Shown piece after piece: positions 45,115-58,704 of a stretch of 64,000 bases of DNA. The notes under the pieces were generated by a model, which saw nothing but the letters and a program-made list of their open reading frames with translations, did not search any database and was not told the DNA's origin. Within the stretch, counting starts at the first letter, position 1, and each line of letters opens with the position of its first letter. The DNA comes from Ulota crispa. Its lineage: Eukaryota > Streptophyta > Bryopsida > Orthotrichales > Orthotrichaceae. The stretch covers positions 5,069,966 through 5,133,965 of the forward strand of contig OY987252.1 of the NCBI GenBank assembly GCA_963920765.1, given 5' to 3'. A program made the translations under genes and the position numbers.

Positions 45115-46057
45115 CAAAAGGCCTAATCTCTTTTTTCTATGAAAGTCATTAAAAATTGCCACTTTTAAGGGAATGAGTAGAAAAGTAGGAAAATAAGTTT
45201 TTTTGGAAATCCAACAATAGGATCTTGCCGTAGACTATGGAAGGTACACGTAACAAAAAACTAGGTCATTCTAAAAGTAGAGGAGTGAGATGTTGACATT
45301 TGAAGTGTTTTTTTTTTTGTGTGGCCCAAAGAAACTAGAAGCCTTTCACCGCTCCTATACAAAATAAAATGCTCTACGCAAAGTTGAGGTTTATTTTTTC
45401 CATGTAGAAGAAGACCAAATTAGATACGTATGAGAAAATTTTCAAATGAATTGAAGGTGTAAAACACACTTAGAAAAATCTTGCAATGCCGGTACGTCAT
45501 GAAATTTGCATATACACTACTTACTAAGCAAAATTGGAGGCTTTATGGAAAACTCAAAAATTCAAATCACATTGATCTAAACAATAAAAACAAAGGGTTC
45601 TTTGCTCACTACAACTTGGGAAAAAAAGTAATCAAAAGACAAATATACAAAGAGCTCAAAAAAATAAAGCACAAAGGTTTACAAGGGGCAAAAGGAATGG
45701 AGGTTTGGGAGTCCCATACCTACTAGCAAACTAAAACTTCTCACTAATTGATCAAAATCAAATGATCCAAAGCTCTCCACATGTATATAAATCTAAAATA
45801 CCAATTTCAAATTTTTTATCTTTCAAAAATGTAATTTAAAAAAAAAAATTGGATTGCCTAGATTGCCTGCCCTTCTCTGTTTTTCAAAAATTCATGCATA
45901 ACTTCTTCAATAAATGTCAAAATGAAGAAAAAATTAGATGCACACATAGATCTTAGAATTCCCTACCTTGAATAAAAGTTTCAAGAAATCACACAAACTA
46001 GTTTAGCTATGGGTACATGCTTGAGGTTCATTTTTCCCTTGAGAGTCAAGGGGACAA
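45115..46057 (+). repeat. Dispersed repeat family, copy D, cut by a CACTA insertion
   Basis: The longest copy. Its left part matches copy B and its right part matches copies A and C. It stops at AAGGGGACAA, where the other copies continue with TTGGTCC or GCTGGGCC. At that point the second CACTA element begins (46058). Confidence 0.8.
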
Positions 46058-46239
46058 CATTAGTAGAAATCCCCGTTCAAATTAACGTGCTTACAACACA
46101 AAATACGTGTTTTTTGTGACGTAAATCATGAACAAAAACCTATAGGGTTGTTTTTGTTGAATTCTACGTCACAAATGTTGCAGGTTTAACATGATTTCAT
46201 TTACAAGTCAGGTGAGCAATTGCCTTTTCTATAGTTAGG

Positions 46240-46440
46240 GACCACACAGATGTTGCCATGTCTCCACACGTATTGTAAGTGAATTTATTAATTCCATGTC
46301 AACTATAACATGGCTATGCCATGTCATCTATGACATGTCTGTGCCATGTCTAGAACATAGTGGTTCCACCATTTAAGGAATGACATGTGGGGCAATGTCT
46401 ACAATAACATGGCATTGCCATGTTAGCATTGTTGTGGACG
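46240..46440. promoter_or_regulatory. Left subterminal motif cluster of the second CACTA element
   Basis: At least ten CCATGTC, GACATG, AACATGGC or GCCATG words in both orientations lie within 200 bases. It is the likely binding array for this element's own TnpA-like protein. Confidence 0.65.
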
Positions 46441-46715
46441 CAACTTAATTAAAAGCATATCTTTTGCATTGTATGACATATCGTGTAGTACGCATGTGAT
46501 TGAAAATCTGCATATTGTGTGTTTGCAGCCACGTGGATGCTATTATTTGAATTAAAATTTAATAGTAACAAACGCAAATGTTGCTAACAAAAAATTCATG
46601 TTTGGTTCAGCTTGATTTTTTGGTTGATGAATGGGAATTTTGTTTTTTTTCAAGGTCAAGTACTGTTACTGACCAAGAATATGCTTTATCAACAACCCAA
46701 AAATGTAATCATAGC

Positions 46716-47071
46716 CAGGGTTGTTACTTTGGGCAAGTTGAGGCTGTTGGACAGCATAGACGGGCGGACAAATTAGACCAAGCGGGCGTATTAAGGCATT
46801 TTCAGGGTTTTTGACCTAAAAATAGAAGAATTAAATTATGAATTTTCATTTTTATTATGTGATATGGCTTTGAATCCACGTTTTGACTTCATGTTGGCAA
46901 CAATGAGTGTCACTAGCATGTATAAAGTAAGTTTTTCTTATCATTTTGGACCATTTTTTGAAGTCAAATATGAATTGACTTCATCGAACAGACCATGACT
47001 TCAATCGGACACTTCGGGCGTACAGGCATACGGGTGGGCAGGCGGACGGGCAGCCCAATGTAACAACCATG
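46716..47071 (-). mobile_element. hAT-type MITE, copy 2 (356 bp), inverted
   Basis: Same family as 43703-44070 but in the opposite orientation: CAGGGTTGTTAC at the left and GCCCAATGTAACAACCATG at the right. It shares the GAAGTCAAATATGAATTGAC-like and GCCAACATGAAGTC-type interior. The flanks ATCATAGC and ATCTCAGC agree at 6 of 8 bases, a worn 8-bp duplication. It lies inside the second CACTA element and so inserted after it. Confidence 0.88.
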
Positions 47072-49659
47072 ATCTCAGCAATTTTGTCCTAGTTTTAAAC
47101 CTAATAGTTTTGCAGGCTTTTGAGGACTCCATGTTTGTTTCAACATACTTAACATACAAACAAAATGTCCCATAACATTTCACGTTTTCTATGCATACAA
47201 TTTATAGCATGCTTATGGGTTCCTTGTAGTATTTGATAATGTATATTATATATGTGATATTTTGCTACCGGCCTCTATTATAATAACAACCTTATAAGAC
47301 ACCTCTATCACTATCTCCATCAACAAGCAACACAGTTACACATATTTGTCAATCACTGAGCATATTCATAATTTAGTAATAAAGTCCTCCATAGTTCTGA
47401 TTTCATAAAGTTTTGTAATTATCATCAAATGAACCCAAACACAGCATTCACACATATTTCTATATAGCAATGTACTTTCTATGCAACAATATATCCACGC
47501 TGATTCAATACAAAGAGTTCAAAAAAATGTGGCACCATAAGAATACAACAAAGTAAACTAAAACAAGCACAAGTTTATAACGCTGAAAGCATATTGTGTA
47601 TTTGAAATGCTTAACCTTTCAATAATGATTCCTCAATGTATTGAGTGGTTTATTGTAAACTTTCTCTTTCCACATACCATTGTTTTCCCTCTCAATTCTG
47701 CAATTCAAACAAACTCAACCACTTCGCTAAGTTCAAATCAATGACGTTGCGCTCCATACTCCATATATTGTTGTTGTTGCAATCTATAACTCCATCAAAC
47801 TTTTTCTCGCAATCCTATCACCTGCACTTTAGTTTTGTGATCAGTCAAATCCTTTTCATTAGCCAATGCATGCAAGCGTTCTTTCCACTGCTGAAGAAAC
47901 ATAATATCTCAAGATGAAGACGATTATAGCACTAAGATAAATGTTCATTGACAAAATTGTCTCATTTATTGAAAAATATGACTTCCTCCTGAAAACATAT
48001 GGAATTTAATCCCTTTCTTTATTTCTCTGCTTGCCATACAACTTACTCTCAGTGGCACTTTGTACTACTTCAACTCATAAAATGTACACTCCAAAAAGTA
48101 TGTTCCTAAAATTATCATGCAAAACTCAATTTCTTGCTACATGCTTATGCACTAAGAAAATACAACCACATAATGAATTACTAGACATAACAAACTTCAA
48201 CATCACTCTAACTCAAGTAATAACTTCTACATTGGGTTCAATCCATAAATAGTATTGCAACTACAATTTCATATTTCACTATTGCAATCAACCATAACAG
48301 TACTTACTAAATCATTGGATACTGATTTCATTCACTATAACAAACAAATGAGGGTTTCCAGTAATTACAGCTGTAAATGATATCACTTGTTGATTATTGT
48401 GAACCTCCAATATACATGCTAAACACACTTTACACTATATTCACCTACAAGAGAAGGCAACTACAATTAGTATAATCCAAACTCTGCATGTAATAATGAA
48501 ATCAACAATAGTTCACCCTTACCAAAGTGAAGAATATTCACATTGCTCCATCAATTACCCCACACTAGCAATACTGATTATATTCATAAAGACCCTAAGG
48601 GAAATCATAATACAAACCTCTCACAAAACCAACTATCACTTTGGAATTGGCAAAGCCTCGACAACATTTTCCAAGCTCCCAAATGAAATATGTGTAATTC
48701 CTTGTGCACTTTCTAAATTTGTTTGACATATGTATTTGTTAAACAACGTGGAGATAATATTTCAATGTGGTCACATGACCTATTGTAGTTCATTTAATGT
48801 ATACATGAAAGTCAGATTACAAAACTAGAAGACATTACAAACTCATATAATAATACTGTTCTCATCTACATGGAGACATGCACTCCTCCAAATTCCTCCT
48901 TTTTTAATAACATTCAAGCAATCCAAAACAAAATGAATGTTTAGTAATTTACGCCATCATTTCATGCAAAGAATAAAAACATACCTCTTAGTAAATCACT
49001 CCCAAATTGTTCTTTAGAATAAGCATCTACATTCAATACCCCATAGACTGGAATTACTGAATACAATATGAGACATCAAGCTATAATTCTACATTTACCT
49101 TAGTTTGCAGATATCTGATTCCATTTCCAGTCAAAACAAACGTCTTTAGATGTGTATCTCATGTTACTTACAATCTCAATGGAGCAGTCCACTCAGATTG
49201 GTCTTCCTCACAAACTGGTGTTAGGAGATTCATTAGCATCTACACTCTACATCCCTTTAGAGGCATATCAAAGACCTTCCTCCACACAACTGCCTTCAGT
49301 CATGCTTTTCAAAATTCTCCCATACATCACTTCTCCACCACATACTATTACATGAATATAGGAAACAATGTCATTAACTATAATAAACTAAGAATTAAAA
49401 CAAAATAGTAGGTCATCCATAATTCCATATCAACAAGCATCTTAATACTTTATTCAGTGAAGAAGCATAATAATGTGTTGAACATCATAACATATACAAA
49501 GTGCATTACAAAATTTAAACTTGTAAATATACAAACACCAATCCTTTGTATGTACTCCAAATATTTACATGTCCTCAAACTCCATACCTAAAAAAATTAA
49601 ACAATGCATGAGGTGTTATATATCCAAAACATTACGCTTGAGGACAATGTCCTACGACT
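47072..49659. other. A+C/T-rich internal CACTA region, no gene seen
   Basis: Many short plus-strand open frames (for example 47645-47917 and 48031-48252) are Leu/Ser/Thr/Phe-rich and unlike any protein I know. Composition explains them. It lies between the left subterminal array and the end of the minus-strand TnpA-like gene. Confidence 0.4.
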
Positions 49660-52600
49660 CTTGCGTCTAGAGTTGCCAACCACCAGATGATGCAATTTTT
49701 ACTGAAGGCGTCCCTAAGAGTTTCACATTCCACATTCCCATTTTCATCTTATTCCTCAAATGGAATAGCAAATGTGGGCAAGAACACCTTCACTAATACA
49801 ATTTGGAACATCTTCACGCCAGGACTAGTGGGTACAACCAAAATGTCCTTGTCCAAATGGGGTGCAACAAGTGAGCCTAAACCTAATAGCCTGCATGGAG
49901 TAGATTTATCCCATAGTGTCAAACAGTCTAGCTTGACTCTTTCCACCTGTGAAAAGACATTTCAAATCAGTAACATGGCACGGCAACACGTTACGTTACC
50001 ATTTGCATGCACAATGTTAAACAACTATTGGTAGAGATTACTTGACATACATGTTGACAAATCTAGATCTTTATCCAACATGCCATGTCATTCCATATGA
50101 ACTTCATGCGGTTTATTACAACTACCAAGTATGTGGCAACTTATAAGCCTAAACACACTCATTTGCAGCTGAATGGCTCTTCACTTCCCTATCTATGAAA
50201 CACCAAACATATTGTGAGAGGATGCAAAGACTTCCAAAGCGTATTGTTTGGTTTTAGCAATTTGGTGAATTAATAAGAGGATATTGATTTGTTAGCAACT
50301 TTGGATGAATACATACCATATACTATTAGATCATGTTGCTAGTAAAAGGCAAATTCCATATACACAATATCATTGACTCTTTAATAACATGCTATTGGAT
50401 TGGACATCTTAATGACATGCTCAGTCGTAACCTTTTTATGCGCATCACCTTAGTTAGTTCACTTGACATACATTATATGTTGACAACATACTAAACTTCC
50501 CCTTAACATAATCATGCGAGAGCCCTTCAATTAGGCCAATGGTTAACATACCTTGCTTCTCTTCTTGTTTTTTTTTTGTTGAACAAGCTTCGAGTTGATT
50601 CTGGTGTTCCTTGAGCCCTTGCGGTTTTGACTACTTTAATTTGGACCAGCGAGTGGTCTCCCCATCAATCAGCAACGTTGCCTCCTCAGAATTTGATTAA
50701 ACTTTGTGCTTTTTCTCTCGACGTTTGATTTTGTCATTGCTTGTCTATGCGCTTGACATTAAGTCTTGCATTTATTCATGCTAAATAAGTGTGTTGTTGA
50801 AATGATAACATTAGCACTGTAAACATTCAGTGTTCTATGTGAGAAACGCATTTCAAAATTAGCATTCCTCTATCCGTACATACTTTTCTTATGCAGCATA
50901 ATTACATATCCAATTTTGTAACTTTGTGTTCATTGATAATCAATTTTTCATTGTAGTGATGGTCTTATGTTCTTATAATACATACGTCTTGCATGTTTAA
51001 CATCTAATACAACTTATTGTGTCTTCATGTTGCACAACATCTGTAATATGTGAAATACATTTTACATGTTATTATTGGAAATCCAAAACAAAAAGCTTGC
51101 AAAAGTCATACATGGTTTTCTTTTCTCCTTTTCTCTGCAGATTTCTAAACAAGAGTTGCATATAGCAAAGATAGACTTGACGATGTTTATTACCGCCTTT
51201 GCTTCCCTAGCTGCTATTGCTGTTGGAACAAAGCTTGAAGCTGGCTTCACAGGCACATTTCTAACTTGCAATACTATAGCGTCTTTGTGCTTTACAACTG
51301 CTATTGTAACCAGAACTTCATGTTCCACTATAGCAGTGTCAAGACCTGTCACGTTCAAGTCATTGTCGCTTTTTGCGGAGTCAGACTCGATTGTAGAGTC
51401 GCTTTCTTCCTCTCCAGAGCTGTCAAAATTATTCGTCAATTTTTCTTTGCTGCTTGAGGATTTAGATTTCTTCTTCTTTGGGTCCTCTTTCACCCCTACA
51501 TTCTTCTACAGCGGTATAGCAGCCACCGCAATAATTAGAGATTTTCTCTTCTTTTTCAAAAGCTCTTGCAATTGTTTCAATTGGTTGGTAGAGATAATAG
51601 ACTTCCACAATAGCATGTTGACTTCCCATTTTTGAAAGTGAGCCTCCAAAGCTTGAACACAATCATCTAGGTCTTTGGTAGCTACAATGGCTACATTGGT
51701 AGCATTAGCTGTTGCCCTCGTTTTCTTCTTCTCCGTCGCCTCATCTCCAAAGCCCACTTCCTATCGAGTACCTCTTTTACCTCTTTGTTGTGTGGGTCAT
51801 GCCTAAGTTGCGTTGTATGGAATCAATGTGCAAATACACACACCAAGTGAAATTGTTTCAGTACATGTTCTAATGTTGTCTACAATGTACCTATGCTAGA
51901 ATGAATTTCAACCTATTGTAGTTATGGTAACATTCAGATGTTACAAAATTTGTGTTTTGGAGCACAATTATCTGTATAATATAGGACATTCAACAGAAAA
52001 TAACAAATTTGATTGCAAGTTTCCTGCTAGAAATTTCATTGATTATGCAATTAAAATATGTATTCCGCCGAACAACTTAACCATACTCAGATATGTGTTT
52101 CCAATACGCTTGTCAAAAAATGTAACAAAATGTCCACTTTTATATTTTAGTAACATTAGTGGCCATCAAGTACAAATGCATAATTTTTTGAAATTGGAAT
52201 ATAAATTGCAGTGTATACAAAAATAGCAGTAGGAAAAAAAAATTTGTTGGAAAGATAATAATCTCAGACATTTAGCCACAATCTCTAATAAAAAGAATGT
52301 CATGACATAATATTGCACATCAACAAGTTAGTAACATACAACCTCACAACACAAATAATAATAATTTGTCTTGTTTCACTATGAGCACGTACCAATTCAA
52401 GCGTAATTGTTTCCTCCATAGATTTCTTTGTCATGTTCTTGTTCCCACGACCTTTAGCAATGTTGGACATTTGCAAGGACTTTTGCTTCCATTCCTTGTT
52501 GTTCCTCTGCTTTATCAATATATCCTAGTGTTCTTATTTTAGGTCAAAAGGTTTAGAGAGACCTTTGGTTATCATCCAATTTAGTTCAAAATGGTAATGG

Positions 52601-53073
52601 ATGAGGGCACCTCTAGCCTCCTTCTTCAAGTAATTGTTGTTAATCTTTGTGCATTTGTTGTAAGGTTTGTAAGCATGGAGAAACCGCTTTAGAAGTCTGT
52701 CCTTATCAATCATGGTTTGCTTTGCATAGCCGATTGCAAAATTCATGTCCTTCACAAAACACACCAGGTCTGAATGAAAATGCTTAACCAATTTACCTAT
52801 TGGTACTCCACATTTATCAAGGTGAAGTGGTCGCCTTGGCTCTTCCGAAGGGCTAACAGCGTCAAGGACATTCCTTGGTGGCAATGGAAGAGGGATTTTT
52901 GGACGCTTGCTACCTCGACCATATGGGGCCTTAGCTTGTGATACAAAATTTCCACACCCTTCCAAATCTACTTCTTTTGGAGGCCCTTTGTCAAACTTGG
53001 AAGTATCATATTGCCGGTTTTCTTCTTCTTGGCAATCATGTACATCAAAGTCTCTTCCACGTGGGTCATACAT
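49660..53073 (-). pseudogene. TnpA/TNP1-like CACTA gene of the second element, decayed
   Basis: Minus-strand pieces: 53073-52300 in one frame (SKFDKGPPKEVDLEGCGNFV, RPLHLDKCGVPIGKLVKHFH, CFVKDMNFAIGY, LLKRFLHAYKPYNKCTKINN, then NNKEWKQKSLQMSNIAKGRG), resembling Transposase_24. 51757-51062 has DDCVQALEAHFQKWEVNMLL, KKKKSKSSSSKEK and an acidic Ser-rich stretch. 49946-49660 has FQIVLVKVFLPTFAIPFEE and ETLRDAFSKNCIIW, resembling the TNP1/EN/SPM C-terminal domain. The order and strand copy those of the gene at 14646-17330. Stops at 52528-52533, near 52522 and near 49747 are TAA or TAG where CAA, CAG or similar is likely. Pieces are separated by A+T-rich introns or decayed sequence. Confidence 0.65.
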
Positions 53074-53225
53074 ATCTGCAGTAGGAATTTACTTTCAAAC
53101 AAAATTATATGACATGCACACCCTAGACTATATAATTTAGCATCTATGAAGCATAAAAGATGTTTAGTAAGATGCTTGATCTTCAATCCATATCTACATG
53201 TTGTGACTATATACACATATTGCAT

Positions 53226-55039
53226 ATGATCAATGTCTGCTTAATGAACTTAAATTTTTCAATTTGTTGAAGGTAATTTGTGTTACTTATATATGATAGA
53301 AATTAAAAGTATCTAACTTTTCATTCACATTTGAAGTGAGCATGTTATTTAAGCACATTATAATTTTGGAGGATTTCTTTTCTTTTGTTTAACAAATCCA
53401 ATCTTGCTATTTTTCAAGGCAAATGACTACCAAAGAACTATGAAGGTTTTGCATAAACTTCATATGTTATAGACGCCTAACAAAAAAGGACCTTATTGTA
53501 TTGTCACTAAGGTAATTCACATCAAGCATGTTCACATTTATTATAGCTTGATAGTAAACGTCATAATGATGTTCCACAAGAACAATTACAAAGTCAAGAA
53601 ATAGAAAAAAACTAAAAAACATAATAACATTACCTCAGCAGTTGTAACAATCTTGTTGGTCATTGTAATGTCTAGGAGGTCCCCCGTAACCACGGAGACG
53701 TTCGTCGCCATCTCATCTTGTATTGTAACTTAGTGGCAACCACGGTCGGCAGAATCCACCTGAGTACAAACCACTCGTGCCTGATGCGTAACAATTCTTT
53801 TGCTTGTCTTCCCAATCCAACGACGGTCTTGTCGTAGCACAAGATAGTACTTATCCTCCTGTTGGCATTAAAATAACTTAAAACACCAAAAAGATGATTC
53901 GTTTATCGTTCCACAAGGATTTAGTTTGTAGATCCTAGAGATGATTGGAACAAGATGTAGACATCCTGTTTAGAATTTGTAAACACACATCAAGACATAC
54001 ATACACAAAGAACAACATTAATCTTAGAAGGAATACCTTGAATCCTATACCTCTTCCGGATCTGGTTGTAACACTGATTAAAAAAAAAAGAAGTTTAGCC
54101 TCTAAATCAAAGGGTTCCGCTATTTGAAATTAAGGAAGGCTGTGTGAAATCCTACCCATCAAGAGTTTAGAGTAAATGAAAGATCACTAAACAAAACAAC
54201 GCCAAAGAAATACCAAGACAACAAGATGCAAGTATTTCCTCATAGCTAATCCAAAACTTCATCCAAACTGAAAGGTCACACTAGAAACCCCTACAACCCT
54301 AACTTACTACAACGACAAACTTGCCTAGACCTAGTTTCTTTTCATGAATTGGTAATCAGATAACTAGTGAACCCCCATCTCTTTGCTCACAATCACTCTT
54401 GATTGTAGTGGAACCTCTTCAGCCGTCAACTAGAGTATACCCAAACCGCTATCCAAATTGCACCTAGCTTAAGGGTGGCTATTCCACACAAAAGTATTCG
54501 AATTGTAAACTTGAACAGAAGTTACCCTCCAATACACACAATTTTCCAACCACCTCAATAACATTCTAGAAACCGGGTCAGACAGAATCTGAGGGCTATC
54601 CTTGCATTCTTCACGCTCAACAACCGGCTACTTGCACTAAACAATGGTTCTCACACTGTCGGCATACTAGCATCACACCAAGGGATCAACTCAGAGTTTT
54701 GAAGTGGAAATCCAGAACTTTGCTTTGCATTAAGAAAATAAAATTTATAAAATCGCTTGAGGCAACAATAGTACAATCGTCTCTAATAACTAACCATCAA
54801 GAACCTCAAAAAGTTCCTTGAAAGAAAGTCACAACCAGAGAATGACACGTTTCATTCTTTGATCTAGAAAATGTGGATCTACCTTCTCATCGCAAAGTTC
54901 CTTTAATAGTGGATCTCAAATCCTAAAATCCTGGATCTGTGAGTCCAAGCGTATCTAGATAGGAAGTAACCAACACTTACCTTCCTGTAAAAACAACACT
55001 TTATTTCAAATTACCTACTACTACTCATACTACTAGGAG
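53226..55039. other. No gene recognised
   Basis: A+C-rich on the plus strand (54100-54960) with no coding frame. It may be non-coding sequence of the fossil retroelement-like insertion that follows, but no end repeats were identified. Confidence 0.35.
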
Positions 55040-57720
55040 GTAGCTAATTGTCATATTTCTTTTTTGAAGAAGGAGCAGCTGGTTTGACAGTGCTCTTGCA
55101 TAGAAGTTGTCTTTGCATAGCTAGACCACGAGTGTCACGTGTTGACTTCCCCCTTTTAGACTTTGGACTAGGCTTTTCCCGCTTCACATGCGACAAAACC
55201 ACTACTTCCAAATCTGTATCTTTGGGTGATTCCTCGAAATCATCTGAACTCTCCTCACTATTTGAGGTTGATGCAGAGGGTTCATTATTGAGGTTGATCT
55301 TGACTAGGGGATGTCAATTCTTGCGCGCGTTGAATGGTTGTCTTCCTCTTTACAAGACTCAGTACCCTGGTTACACCCCTACTATCAAGAGTAACCCGGG
55401 TCTGACTCTAAGTTTGCAATCTAGGCGTAGACCCTTCTCCCAACATAAAGTCAATCCTGCTAGGCAATCCTGCAAAGTGCGGGGTTCTCACTTCTTGCTG
55501 TCTTTCCTGCATGGTAAGACAAGGCAATAGAGGGGATGGAGTCTTCCAAGCATGAGTGGTTTCCCTCTCCTTTCCAAATCCTTCCCCTTCTTCCGATTTT
55601 CTGCTCTGACCATGTAGGATCGTCCGTATCTCTTGCAACAATACCTCCATCTTTCTTGCATATTCCACCAAAACACCCACAAGCTTGGGATCCATTGCTA
55701 GCCCCAACTTCATAACCTTGGCAGCAAAGAGCTTAGCCTTGTTCACCATGTCTCTTGGAACAATGATAAAACTCCAAAGCCAAGCCATATCCTGGTAGGC
55801 TTGGAGGGCTAACTTGTCCTCCTCTGCTTTTTGTCATAGCTACGGCTTGAAGGCTGTCACTTGACCAGATAAATTCTGCACCTCCAACTCACTAGATTCC
55901 TTAAGCTAAAAGAGCCTCTTTATCTTCTCATATATCTTGGATTGATGGGTGGCGTCCATCAGCAGAATTAATTTATAGAGACATTCTCTGTCAAAGATAA
56001 TTGTCTCTCAGATCCCCTCCAACTCTCTAACAACATCAGAGAAAGGGTGGGTCTCCTAAGAATCCACAAGACCCTTCCTAGCAATTTTCTTTGGTGCTTC
56101 TACTGCTTCAGCTAGCTCCTTACCTTTCCCTTGGGCTCTTCTCTTCCTCTCTGGTTTTGGGATTACCTCTCTCTCTTCCTCCACTTCTGCTTCCGATTTT
56201 GGATCCGGAGTGATGTTAAACTGTAACATCACCTTTGCAGACTCATATGCTTTGCTCTCCTTCTCCTTCAACAACTCCAAAAACTTATATAGATGGAAGA
56301 GAAAAGGGCTAATCCCCAATGCTTTAGTGTTTCCAAGAGCATTGTATAAATGGAGTACTAAATCCTAGATCACTATACCCTAATTCACTGCTCTCTCTCC
56401 TTGGATAGTGCACTAAAGATGGTGTTGGCAAAGGTAATGGTGAGGGTAGTAGGTTGTTCTCAAAGCAGGATGGGGACCAGGAATTCTAGTATTCTCTTCT
56501 CCCGGAAATTCTTGCACTCGGTGATTAAGTGCCCATTATTTGGGTGAGGTTCTACAACAAACTTCCCCTCACAGTGCTTCTTGGTCTAGGAACAGATTCC
56601 CTCTCCAGCACTTGTGAAGGAATACACACTACACCAAACCTCCTTTGACCAAGTATCCGGACAACCTCTTTTGGTGTGATCCCACTGACTTGCTAGCTCT
56701 CCCAGCAGCTCCTGAACCATCTCTTCATCCTTCAATTTCCAAGGTACACTAAGCATCTGTGGCACCCCATTTGTTGCAAATCCTCCTCTAACATTTTCCT
56801 CTTGCCAATATCTACGGGCACTCTTGGAACTATAGACCTAAGAGTAATCAGCGCCAATTCCTCTCCTTGCTTTGTCTTGCCCATAATTCCGAAAACAGAT
56901 GGAGAAAATCGTAAATTGAAATCACAATGAATAGGAGGGCTAATACTCACAACATTCAATGTTTGTCACACACAACAAAAAAGAAAAAATAATGCGGAGG
57001 TAGAATGAGGGAGGAATGGAAGATGGACTTCTCTTCCTCTTTTGCACGCTCATGAACAAATTTCCTAATTGGACCATTGCAACCAATCTAGTAATCACGA
57101 TTACTGGAAACTGTTGCCAACGCTTGCTAATCTTGCCGTTAGTGATTATTGGGTACCAGGCGGCTCGTATACCAGTTTCGGTTTCCTCTCCACCAAATCT
57201 TTGTAACGGCCCGGTTTATACTTCCGGGGAATTATTTTTGGTTTTGAAGGAAACTATTTTTGCTTTTAAAAGAAACTGTTATTCCCTTGTTAACCATTTT
57301 AAGTACATAAGGATTTATAAAATTCCTTAATTCATAATTTCACTAAAACTTTCAGCTTGACCATGTAAAAGTGAAAAATTTGCTCAAAAATGAATGATAT
57401 ATCTAGATTTATGGTTATAAACCCTATAGTTTAGTTTTCAGGTTGTGACAAGTCTCCTGGTAGACTGATTACCTAGGTACCCACCCCCCCTGGACAAAGA
57501 GCCCCTTCCATATAGCTCTGACGTCTACGGTCCTTGACATCTCTAGGATCATTTACGTTGTGGTTGAGCTGCATCTCTTGTGACGAAATGTTTCCTTTGT
57601 CCCCTAGGTTAGTACTAGGCAAGGATCGGACATCCACATCTCCCTCCATGGCACTAACCTTCTCACCTAGCTTTTGTAAAATTACTAGCTTTTTTCAAAG
57701 TCTTCTATTCACGGGTTATT
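55040..57720 (-). mobile_element. Fossil retroelement-like region with a gag-like / plant transposon-protein ORF, broken
   Basis: A minus-strand coding-like region of about 2.7 kb lies inside the second CACTA element. Parts in order: an N-terminal stretch with basic and acidic clusters, a middle resembling the putative plant transposon-protein domain (Transposase_32) that accompanies some gypsy elements, and a C-terminal Ser/acidic then Lys-rich tail. No protease, reverse transcriptase or LTR was identified. It is broken by several disruptions and appears old. Its assignment to a retroelement is an inference from domain resemblance only. Confidence 0.4.
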
Positions 57721-58704
57721 GGTTTCTCCGGCCACTTGAAAAAACTCTTTGCTACCTATTCAATAACAAAAATTAGTAGCCACATTGACAATAAGTGGGC
57801 GCTCTAATGACAAAAAGGATGCTGTACTAGAACTCTTTGATTGTGAATTTTCGGCAAATTTGTATTTATTAACAAAGATCACAATATGAATTCCTGCAAC
57901 ATTATAAGAGTTTGCGTTGCTAACATTTACTTGCAGTTGTAGCAACATTTTGCTTAAAACACGATGGGGAGGTTTGCAATTTTCAAATCCCTTTACAAAC
58001 ATAATTTCATAGCATACATACTTGGTTTGTAAGATTTACACAGTTGCATGTTAAATAGCTCCTCTATTAACAAATTCTTTGCACTTTAGTACATGTTCAA
58101 CCTAACATTTTAAGAAAATAAATACTGTTTAGCTATTCTAAAACGTAAGCACTACATACGGCTTAAATCCTAAATCTTCTAACCAATTCATGTATGCAGA
58201 CGTAATCTTTGCCAATGACGTAGAGATTGGATCTTCATAGAGTAGCTGCAAGTCAAAAACCTAGACGCTTTAGATTCATAAGAAATAATCTCCACGTCAG
58301 CGTCAGTGTCTCAAAGGAAGTTTTTCCTCAGCATTGCTATGGAGATGGTTGCACAAAAAAAACCTAATTCTGAATTACATGGATCTATGCTTAGAAAGAT
58401 GAAACGCCTTAGAGTGTACTCAGAATATAGTCTCTACTTAGACCAACACTCGATTGGTGTAAGGAGTTAGAACTACTTGCTGAAAACTGAGTACCACTTC
58501 AGCACTAATGTGGTGCTCTTCTTGCATCAGATGATTAAACGAATTCTATTATGAAATAGCCGCCGCGCTAACCCTTACCTAATTTTACTTTCTGCATAAG
58601 ATGTGTGCATCCTAAACATGCATTGTGTTTAAGACTTAGTGCGGGAATCCACCAAAACATGCGGTAAAATCATTCACAGATTGGCTAACCATTTGGTAGA
58701 TAAG
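57721..58704. other. No gene recognised
   Basis: A+T-rich, with short open frames only (for example 57760-58002 minus). Nothing supported. Confidence 0.3.

Noticed and set aside
47645-48726. Several 70-90 codon plus-strand frames
   Set aside because: Composition-driven Ser/Thr/Phe/Leu frames without domain, conservation or splice support.
51066-51635. 189-codon plus-strand open frame
   Set aside because: It is antisense to the better-supported TnpA-like pieces (51757-51062) and has a Phe/Ser/Leu bias typical of a shadow of Lys/Glu/Ser-rich coding.
55048-55530. 160-codon plus-strand open frame
   Set aside because: The minus strand of the same stretch reads as the Ser/acidic and Lys-rich tail of the gag-like region, so the plus frame is its shadow.
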